Assembly (NCBI GenBank): GCA_003313425.1
Contig: NHZP01000053.1
Location: 248,001 to 312,000 of the forward strand
Direction of reading: 5' to 3'
Origin: Pseudopyrenochaeta lycopersici
Lineage: Eukaryota > Ascomycota > Dothideomycetes > Pleosporales > Pseudopyrenochaetaceae
Length of the DNA stretch: 64,000 bases
Shown: positions 54,406 to 64,000 of the stretch, in pieces
Position numbering within the stretch: the first letter of the stretch is position 1
How the letters are laid out: each line of letters opens with the position of its first letter
Made by a program: the position numbers and the translations under genes
The notes under the pieces: model-generated
Seen by the model: the letters and a program-made list of their open reading frames with translations, nothing else
Told to the model about the DNA's origin: nothing
Databases searched by the model: none

Positions 54406-57400
54406 CGTTTAGGTGTTTTTTTTTTCTTTAATAATAAATCTCCTCTCTTTTCTTTTATTATATTATACCCTCTTAAGTAATTATGCGTAATAAGTACCTC
54501 CTATAGAGAAGAAAGGGATAGAAAAAAAATTAAAGGAATAATAGACTTATAGGAGAGGGCGAATTATACAGCTATACTTAGGCTTACTTATATTCTTTAT
54601 ATAGGCTTAATTCTATTTACAAATGCCTTAACTTTTACTTTTAGCGTGTTAGTTAAGATAAGTCTTTCTATTATAGAGTTTAGTGTTGTTTTTATGCATG
54701 CGTTAGTAAGGTTATCCTTCCTATTAATCTATTAAATTTTAGTAATTTTTCTCTTCTTATATAACTCTCTAAGAGACATAATATTAACTATTAGCCTCTT
54801 CTTATTTATTATTCCTAGCTTTATAAGGCAGTCGTATAATAACCTTAAGTCTAAGCAGATAACTACTAGTATTTTTAGTAGTTTTAGTATTTGTATAATC
54901 TATTATAATGTTATACTTAGTGCGATAGCGGTGTTAAAGCTGTTAACTATGCTATATAGCTTACTTGCTAAGACACTGCGTATAACTTATTTATATTTAA
55001 TAGAGTTCTAGTGTATAATATTACTATAAATCTTAAAGTTATACTTATTATCTATACAGTACTCTACTACTAGGATAATAATAAAGCTAAGTTAGGAGCT
55101 AAGGTCCTTATTATTTATAAATAATCTATCTATAAATATAAACAGCTTTATACAGTTAAGTTATAGTAGTATAAATATAAGTCTGCGTTCTAGGTTATTT
55201 ATCTGCTATTAGAGTTATATATTTAGGGCTTCTATCTCCTCTTTTAATAGTGTAGTTATCTATGCAGCTCTTAATAGGTTAAATGTTGCCTCTAGTTAGC
55301 ATACAGACGCGATGTACACGCCCCGTACTCTCTGTATAATGTACTGCTGTGTAGCATCTTCTACCTGTAGGTTAATTACTTAGAGGTATTTCGCCTATTC
55401 TCTCTATGTAAGTTTAATCTTTTTATAGACTAGTTTAACCTTCCCTTTATTAAATTTAAAGGGCTAGTTATTAGAGAGAGTAGTCTTAGGCTTCGCGCGA
55501 AACTTTGCCTAGTCTAGTTCCTCTTATTCTTATTATATAAATACTTAGGTAATAATACTTAAGGTGTTGTCTGTTTATAGTCCTGTTATCCTAAATATTA
55601 TTATATCTTTATCTATAACTAGTAGGCATAGGTTATATATTAAGGTTTTTATCTTTAATTTATCTTTATAGTAGTTATAGCATATCTTAAACTAGTATAG
55701 GCCTAATTCTACTGTACTATATAGTAGCTATATAATTTATAGGATTATATTTAGTAGGAAGGTGTGCTAGAGTTCTTTTAGTAGTCTAGCATATAGTGTA
55801 TAGAGGAGTTTATCCTTTAACTATACGTATACTTATATAATATCTTATAGTTTATAGTATATCCTGTATAATACAATTAGAGATAGGCTAAGTATAAGTA
55901 TAAGTCTCTAGCTTATCCTTTAGATTATTAGTAATTAAGTTAGGATCTCCTCCTTACTTTTATCTAAATATCCTGCAAGGACTAGTTATAATTTCTTATA
56001 TAGCTAAGTTATCTTCCCTTTTACCTTTTATATAAGGTGTAGGTTAAAGATTCTTCTATAATATTCTTTTACGTTAAAGTAGAAGACTTTAAATATACTA
56101 TTCTAGAGTAGCGCTTCTATTTCTATATAATCTAATTCTTTAAAGGGGGCTCCTTATATTATAATTACTCCTTCTTTTCTTAGCTAGAGGGCTAGCGTAT
56201 AGTTATCCTTTTCTTTTTATATAAGGAATACTTCTACGTCTTATTATGCGACTTTCCTTAGGCGTCCTCTTCTCTTAGCTTTAGGTAGCTTTATTTATAT
56301 AGGGGTTAGCTTATCTAGGTTAACTATATCTTCTACGTGTAAGGGCTGCAGGTAATAGTATAGCTTAGTCTAGGTATATCTAAATATAACTAGGCTATTC
56401 TCTAAGTTAATAATTATGTCTTACTCTTTAATTCCTTTAATTTTATATAGTCTTATCTATCCCTTCTTTTCTTTCTATACTATAATCTTAGAGCCTAATA
56501 GTAGCTGTAGGACCTTATATAAGTTTAGGCTGTTTCTAGTATTAATTATATAGTTAATATTATTCTTTACTCTTTTACTCTATTATATTCTTATTATTTT
56601 ACGTATAGTATTTACTCTAGCTATTATTTCTAGTAATAAGAGTAAGTCTATATTAATTCTTAGGTATACTCTAAAGACTAGCAGTATTAGTACTAGGCTG
56701 TTAGGGCTTGCTGTGTTATTAAGTGCTTTTACTGCTATCTATAGGATTAACTTATTATCTATATTATTATTAAGTTCTGCGCGTAGGATATTAAATACTT
56801 ACTTTAGTAGTACGTGCGCGCGTTTAATCTTTCCTACTGCCTAATATACTTCTACTAGCATTTATTAGTAGTATGCGCCTATAATTTTCGCACGATTTCT
56901 AAATTTATCTAATACGAAGTTTATTCCTAGGTTATGTATAATATTATTAGGTAGTCCTTAGTAGGTATTAATCTAGTACTTATATAGCGCCTTCTATACG
57001 TCTTATATAGATATTAATTTAAGAAATATTATAGCTTAGAATAATATGTCTATATTAATAACGTGTAAGACGTCCTTATTATTAATTTATATAGTATTAA
57101 TAATTACTTCGTAATTAAAGTATAAGTTATCTTTAATAGTAAATTTAAACCTTTATAGAGATGTTCTGTACGCTTAATAGAAGTAGTAGAATTTCTAGAT
57201 TTCTTCTAGTACTATAGGGTCTACTTTATATCCTGCGTCTGTAAGTATCTTATAGAGTCTCTCTATATATAAGTGCCTAAATCTTTAGTAGAGACGTTAG
57301 AGTTCTATTTCTGTAAAGAATAGTACAGCCTCTTATTAGCTAATATTAAAGAATAGGTGTCCCTATTTACGTACGACTAGCACTATAGTACTGTCTTATT

Positions 57401-59882
57401 ATATAATAATATTTAATATATTATTAAAGTATACTCTTAGTTAATTAGTATCTACTAGGCTAAGAAGGAATAGTGTTAGGGTATCTAGGATATAATACGT
57501 AATAGTTCTAATTAGATTTTATATTTATATAGTACCTAGAGATCCTTTAGAGTTCTGTCCTCTAAAGCTAATATTTACTGTGCCTAGAGTCTAGTCTACT
57601 ATTATGCGAGGGTTCTCCCTTAGGTATAACTTAAGCTATAACTTACTAACTATTAATACTCTAGCTGCGCCTGTATCTTATAGTTCTCCTTAGTAGTTTG
57701 TGCAGTATCTTCTATCTAATATAAATTAGTCTGCGTAGTATTCTATATCTATGCTATATATATCTTTACTAGTTATATAGTAGAGGAATACAGTTATTAT
57801 AAGATAATATACAGCCTGCTTACTATCTTCCTAGTTATTATTAGATTCTTATTTACTCTCTTATACAGTCTTAGTATCTTAGTTACTACTTTATGCTCCT
57901 TTAAAGTCTATAATATATACTATAACCTCTTCCTATAGTAGGGTAGCCTTATAGAAAGCCTTATATAAGCTAATATATTAGTTTCTAGCTTACGTCTAAT
58001 CTATACGTAGATAGTATAATAATTAGTATCTTTCCTTATAGTAGATAAAATACTTCTTCCTTATTTAGCTTTAAGGCGCTCCTTAGTATCTTATTAGAGA
58101 GTTAGCTTATATTATCTCCTTAGTAGAGAGGGCCTAGATCTTCCCGCACGGTTTATAGGATACCTTATGCGCAGGTTTAAGTTATATTAGTAGTTAGTGT
58201 AGTACGTGTCTAGTAGTTCCTATACGTACTGCTAAGCTTATCTATTAATTATAATTTAGAGGGCTAAGTAAAGGTTACTAAATAGTGCTTTATACGTAGG
58301 CCTTTTTAAGAATATAGCTTATTCTAGCTTAGGCTATCCTTAGCACGCACAGATAACTATAGTATGTAGGGGGACCTCCCCCTAAAAGTCTTATCTAAGC
58401 ACTCTTTATATAAGAGTTAGTTTATTAATTATAATCTTTAGGGCCTTATATAGCGTCTTATCTAGGTTCTCTTACTTATATTATGCGAAGGTTATTATTA
58501 TCTAGTCTATCTAGTATTAGTTATAGTTAATATTAGTGTTAAAGTAGTTATCTAACTTTCTATACAGTTATTTCTATATCTAGCTAGGTCTAATATTATG
58601 TATATAGTATATATTTATATAGCCTTCTAGGATGTCTAAGAAGACACTTATATATTAAGGCTTATAGATATTAAGTTACTAATATAGTTTAATAAAGATT
58701 CTTATCTTATCTACTAAGATATTATATAGTTTACCTATATAGTTATTTTCTTATCTTTATACTTTTTAAAATTATACTAGTTTCTTAAGTACTAGTTTCT
58801 TACTTATATATTCTTAGGCTAGTAGTAGCTTATACAGGTTATACGCCTGTGCTAGTTATTAGTATCCTCTCTTCTATGCCTATTATATTAGTTCTCTCCC
58901 TTACGTATAGTATAATAGTGTTCTTATTAGTTAGTAGGGTAATTCTATTATGCGTGCTATTAGTATGTATTAGGGTATTATTAGGTATAGTGCCTCTGTG
59001 TATAGGGTAGGTGTTAGTCCTAGTAATATATATCTTATTACCTCTTCTATATAGAGGATTTATTCTATAAGTACGTCTAGTAGTGCTAGTTATAGCTTCC
59101 TTTCTTTATATTCTTTATGCGCTTATTACGTCTAGAGAGTTAGGCTTACGTATATCTTTATACTTAGTATATTATAGCGTCCTTATACTATCTTATATAG
59201 TTTTATCTTTTATAAGGTATTATATAGAAGAAGGAAGGCTAGTCTTTTCTTATATAGTATTATAAGTAGTTCCCTCCTAAACGTATAGTTAAGGTAGCTA
59301 AAGTATATTTCTTCCTATTATTTAAAGTCTTTTATAAAGTATTAGAGGAAGTATAGCCCTTTAAGTACTATTATATAGAGGTTAATTAGCGCTAATACTG
59401 CGTACGTATTAAAGGCGTATATAGATATATTTAGTAGATTAATCTCTTCTCCTTAGAGGTTAAGATTAATCTCCTTCTGTAATATTACTAATAAGATACC
59501 TATACTCTTCTTAATTTCCTTATATATAGTCCCTCTATTTCTTTATAATAAGCTTATCTCTAATATATCTCTTACTATTTATTTATATTACGTGTATTAT
59601 TAATAGTATTACTAGTAGCTTATTTATATAGTAAGCTTTTTATTATTATATAAGTTACATACTATCTCCTATTACTTTATATAGTAGCCTTAATATCTTA
59701 CGTGCCCTATCTAGGTGCAGTCTATAAGTATTTTTAGTTTATATAAGGTAATACTTAATCTTACTACTCTTAGTAATTTCTATTTAAGGTAGGGTGTAAA
59801 ATAGAGACCTACTTCTTTAGAAGGTTTAACTCTATCTTTACTTTACTAATTTACTTAATAAAGTTAATTATAAACTAATTAG

Positions 59883-60109
59883 TGTAGGTAGAACTTCCTC
59901 TGTAGCTGCAGCGTGCGGTAAGTTATCGTGTATATAGTAGGTATCTGTGTTTATAGTAATTATTCTCTATTTATCTATGTATAGTTAAGGAGAGTTCTTA
60001 TATAGGGGGTACAGAGCTTTAGCCCTTATGCCTAAAGCTTCTGTTGTTATATAATGGCGCGCGACAGCTTAACGTCGTGCGTACCAACCTCATGCATTAC
60101 GTACGGACA
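59883..60109 (-). repeat. LTR of the Copia element (right copy)
   Basis: 227 bp, TGTAGGTAG...TACGGACA. The last 60 bp (60050-60109) keep CpA, CpG and GC-rich steps that are lost in the left copy. Confidence 0.95.
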
Positions 60110-60114
60110 GTAGG

Positions 60115-62160
60115 CGCATATAAAGTAAAGATAAGTAAAGAAAAAATAAGGGTAGTAAAAGAATAGCCTAAACCTAAAATAATTAAAGATATATAGTTAT
60201 TTATAAGATTTATTAACTTTAACTAATAGTTTATTAAGGACTTCTCTAAAAAATCTATCCTACTTACTAAGCTTATAAGAAAAAAGATAATATAGGAATA
60301 GAAAAATAAATAAAGAAAAGTATTTTAGATACTTAAAGAAGCCTATATTATACTACTAGTATTAATTATATTTTAAATAGAAGAACTATTATAATTTAAA
60401 ACAGACGCCTTAGACCTTACACTAGGTATAATAGTAAAATAAGAGCGCAATAGGAAATAGCACCTAATAGCGTACTACTTAAGGAAATTCACAGACCTAG
60501 AGGAACGCTACAACGTGCATAACAAAGAGCTTATAGTAGTTATTAATGCCCTTAACTACTAGCAGATCTACGCAGAGAGCTGCTTAAATCTTATAATATT
60601 TACAGATTATAAGAACTTAGTTAATTTTACTACTACTAAGACCTTAAACTAAAGATAGGTCTAATAGGCTAAAATACTAGGATAATATAAGTTTAAGATT
60701 ATATATACGCTAGGAAAGGATAATAGCAGAGCTAATACTCTTAGCCGCAGATTAGACATCGCAGGAATAAAAGTAATAATAAATAATACTATCTTTTAAG
60801 TAAACTAGGATAGAAGCCTAGGACCTAATAAGTTATTAAATAATACTATAATAATTACGCCTAAAGTACCTAAAGAATTATAAGAAGTAATTATCTAATA
60901 ATACTACAATAACCTAGTATATAGTTACCCTAGAATTAAAAGAATAATAGAACTTATATAATAATACTATAGCTTTAAAAATATAAAGGATAAGGTTAAA
61001 TAGTTTATTAAAAAATGCGCGGACTGTTATAAGAATAAACACAGTACCTATATACTCTACAGAGAAATATAAGCTATAGAGCTACTTAATAAACCTTAGG
61101 TAGACATTTTTATAGACTTTATAATAGAGTTACTACTATCTAAAGATCCTGTAATAGGAATTAAGTATAATACTATTTTTAATACAGTCTGTAGATTTAC
61201 GAAAGTAGTAGAAATAATACTATTTTAAAATAACTATAATACAGAATAACTAGCATTTGTTATCTTAAACAGACTAATATAATATTACAGTATACCTAAG
61301 TCTATTATAAGTAACAGAGATAAGCTCTTTATATCTAACTTCTAGTCTACCTTAATAGCTATAATAGGGATAAAGAGAAAATTATTAACAGCCTATTACC
61401 TATAAACAGACAGATAGACAGAAAGAATAAACAGAATAATAAAGACCTACCTAAGAATTTATAGCAATTAATAATAAAATAATTAGGTCTTATTACTACT
61501 AATAGTATAACTAGCCTATAATAACAAACTATTAGAATTAACTAGAAAGATACTGTTCTTTACTAACTATAAGAGACACCTTAATCTCTTTATAAAGTTA
61601 TATTTTAGTAGAAAAGCTAAAGCAGCTATAAAAATAGCTAAAGAAATAAAGAAAATATACAAGTAACTCTAAGAGAACCTTAAGAAAGTATAATATAATA
61701 GTATCTCCTACTAAAATAAGAAAAGAAAAATAGTACTTTAACTAAAGAAGGAGGATAAAGTATACTTACTTATAAAAATTCTACGTAATAAGTAACTAAG
61801 TAAAAGACTTAATTACGTTAAGATTAGACTATTTTTATTTAAAGAATAAAATAGACTTATAAATTATATACTTAAGCTACTACTAGATATAAAGATCTAC
61901 CTATACTTCTATATCTCTAAATTAGAACTAGCTAACCTTATAATACTATTATAGAAAATATTCTAGTATAAACTAGAAGAAGAAACTAAGTTTAAAGTTA
62001 AGAAAATCTAAGGATACTAATAGAATAGAAGAGTTAATAATCTAGAACTAAGCTTTAGCTACCTAGTTAAATAGAAAGGATACCTAAGTATAGAAAGTAC
62101 GTAGGAACTACTAGAAAACCTAAAAAACTATTAAGAAAAAATTAGAGAATATTAGGAAAG
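60115..62160 (+). pseudogene. Gypsy pol remnant: RNase H, integrase, chromodomain
   Basis: Continues pol after the nested element: KEKIRVVKE-PKPKIIKD, RNase H (TDALDLTLG ... HLIAYYLRKFTDLEERYNVHNKELIVV near 60400-60540), integrase zinc-binding KKCADCYKNK (near 61010-61040), integrase core DIFIDFIIELLLSKD and RFTKVVEI (61100-61210), and a chromodomain SYLVK-KGYLSIEST-ELLENLKNY at about 62055-62135. The chromodomain puts it in the chromovirus branch. Confidence 0.85.
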
Positions 62161-62792
62161 AGAGGAAAGAAAGAAAAAGAAATAATAAACTTAGGAGGCT
62201 TATTATAACTCTAAGGTTACCTAGCTAGAAGACTCTAATACCCCTAGTTCCTAGAATAGCAACTAGTCTATAATAGCAGCGCCTAAGAGAGCCTTAGAGT
62301 TAACTAAGGCTAACTTAGAGTTTAAGGACTCTAACGCCTTAAGGCATTTAATATCTTCTACGTCTGCAAGACCTTTATTAAATAACTTTGCCTCCTTCTT
62401 CTTTAATAACTTTTATTACTTACGTAAATATTTTTATTTTAAACGCGCTGCAGTAATATAGTTAAACACTGCTTGCGCTAACTACTTATCCTTATTAATA
62501 GCCTTTTCTACTACCTTATCTTAATAACTTAGATCTGCTAGCTCTCTATTAATCTTTAAAAAGTCTAGAACTAGAATATTAATAGGCACGTATTCTACCT
62601 GCCCCCTAACTCCCTTATAATTTCTGCACTTTATAGATAAAGAAGACATCTAATAACCTAAGTTATTTTCTATATATTATTTACAGGATACTATCGCGTC
62701 CTAACCTTTATTATTTATTTAATCTCTGCGTTTTTAGTAATAGTATATAGCCTAAGAGGATATTAGATTAACTTATAAGGATATAAGTTATT

Positions 62793-62807
62793 AAAGGAGG
62801 GGGATAG
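62793..62807 (+). other. Polypurine tract of the Gypsy element
   Basis: AAAGGAGGGGGATAG directly before the 3' LTR, the site for second-strand priming; purine tracts are unaffected by RIP on this strand. Confidence 0.75.
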
Positions 62808-63240
62808 TGTTATAACCTAAGAACGTACTAAGGGTCAGCCGCCTTAAGAAGCCCTGCGGCCTAGTACGTGTACTAAAATATAAGGCTGCACCTAAGAAGT
62901 ACGTAACTTATTATAAGTCTTATAGTCTTAGGAATCTTATACGCTAATATACAGTCTCTGTATAAGACTTACTAAGAGTAATATAGTCTTATAAGACTCC
63001 TTATATATATAGATTATAGTAATAAACTCTTATAGCTTATTATATTTAACTTAATATTATACTCTATAGTATAGTAATACTAATACTAATTATTCTTAAC
63101 CCTTAGTACTCTTTATAGAAGCACCTTCTTACTATCTTAGTATTAAACCCCCCTTCTATCTAGTCCCTTACTCTATCCTAGAGAACTAACCTTATAATCT
63201 TATTAGTTATCTTTACTAATAGCTTTTAAGATTCTTTATA
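62808..63240 (+). repeat. 3' LTR of the Gypsy element
   Basis: 433 bp. Differs from the 5' LTR mostly by transitions of the RIP type, for example CCCAAGAACG against CCTAAGAACG and CACGTGACTCG against TACGTAACTTA. Confidence 0.95.
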
Positions 63241-64000
63241 AAAAGCTATCCTACTCCTCTATAGCTTAACTATAATTATTATACTAAGGATAGGATCTAT
63301 ATATAAGCTTTTTAAGATACTACTAGAGGTACTTAATTAGGTTAAGTTTAGGTAAGTAGGGTAGCTAGTTAACTATACTAATATAGTGCTTAGCTAGAAA
63401 TCTCCTTATAGCTGCAGCTATATATACGCGCGCGTTATCCTATATAAAAAGCTGCAAATAACGCTATAATTATAAGAGGCCTTTCTTTAAAGCCTTAATA
63501 TAACTTTTAGCAGAGTATCTATAGTTTAGAGTATTAGGATTATGCTCTATTATAACTAGAGAGCTCTTCTGTACACGCCTACGTTTATCTAGCTATATTA
63601 AACCCTATACTATCTATACTACCTTCTTACTATAGCTATAAGTTTAAAGTATTATTATCTTCTATTTCTCTTATAAATTATAAAATACCTACTCTTATAT
63701 TTACTCTAAGCCCTTCTAAAAGGAGTACTTATCTAAAAAGCGTATAGTACGTTAATACTATAGGAAATAAGAGTACTCTTTATAGAACTTAAGCTGCTAT
63801 AACGCACGCGATTTATTAAGCTTTAGACGCTTTTTATAAGGAGATTTAGTAAGGCCTTATCTTTTAAGATACTGCTATAATATAGAATAGCTAGGTAGCT
63901 TTAAAGTAGTGCTATCTAGATTTATAACTACTACCTCTTTAGCTAGCTCTTTATACGTAATTTTTAGCTGTACGCGTGCTTTATAATAAATAATCTTCTT
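63241..64000 (-). mobile_element. Tc1-like transposon remnant, 5' part (runs past the window)
   Basis: Minus-strand translation matches the DDE_3 core of Tc1-type transposases: LFI-DNARVYIAAAIRRFLAKHYISIVN-LPYLPKLNLIKYL (about 63300-63460), the decayed form of Q-D-N-A-P-x-H-x-A ... P-P-Y-S-P-D-L-N-P-I-E. Heavily RIP-mutated. Its C-terminus lies at 48541-48702. The N-terminal part and other TIR are outside the window. Confidence 0.8.

Noticed and set aside
59083..59265. 60-codon hydrophobic plus-strand frame
   Set aside because: TA-rich RIP sequence gives Leu/Ile/Tyr/Ser codons by composition; it lies in the antisense of the Copia remnant.

Overview
This window reads as a chromosome segment of a filamentous ascomycete, most likely a Dothideomycete of the Pleosporales type (inference from gene content, not tested by search). 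Reasons: genes carry short GT-AG introns (44-108 bp) with CTGAC/CTAAC-like branch sites; the gene set includes SAC1, MIC60, a Rab5 GTPase, sedolisin and DUF3176 proteins; and blocks of extreme TA-rich sequence with C-to-T and G-to-A decay are typical of repeat-induced point mutation (RIP).

Layout. 164-1991 is a RIP-destroyed Fot1/pogo DNA transposon with exact ends. 2702-5420 (minus) is an unusual gene: a Ser/Thr kinase joined to a class V myosin cargo-binding tail, now split by a perfect 61-bp tandem duplication. 8.2-18 kb is an ordinary housekeeping stretch: a small secreted protein, Rab5, SAC1 phosphoinositide phosphatase, an unknown protein, MIC60 and an unknown two-pass membrane protein. 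18294-20420 is a complete, un-mutated Fot1/pogo element with an intact 627-aa transposase. 20.9-36.5 kb holds membrane and secreted functions: a DUF3176 protein, a seven-helix protein with a decayed tandem copy, an SDR enzyme, a UPF0658-like protein, a paralogue of the 16.6-kb membrane protein, a CAX-type cation exchanger and a sedolisin protease. 37.7-48.5 kb is mixed: pseudogenes (RING remnant, tannase, NmrA-like) among intact genes, the most notable being a 606-aa fusion of N-carbamoyl-D-amino-acid hydrolase and hydantoin racemase.

From 48.5 kb to the right end is a three-deep transposon nest, resolved to the base: a 7488-bp Copia element (TSD GTAGG) sits inside the pol gene of a Ty3/Gypsy chromovirus (TSD AAAAG; 7045 bp once the Copia and one TSD are removed), which itself sits inside the 3' end of a Tc1-like transposase gene. 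Nearly all of it is RIP-destroyed, but the outer part of the 5' Gypsy LTR and the last part of the right Copia LTR are far less mutated than their partners.

Functional links. SAC1 (phosphoinositides) and Rab5 (endosomes) are divergently transcribed from a shared 380-bp gap. The carbamoylase-racemase fusion would join two hydantoin/carbamoyl-amino-acid steps in one chain. All gene models were built by hand from reading frames and splice signals; family names come from recognised motifs, without database search.
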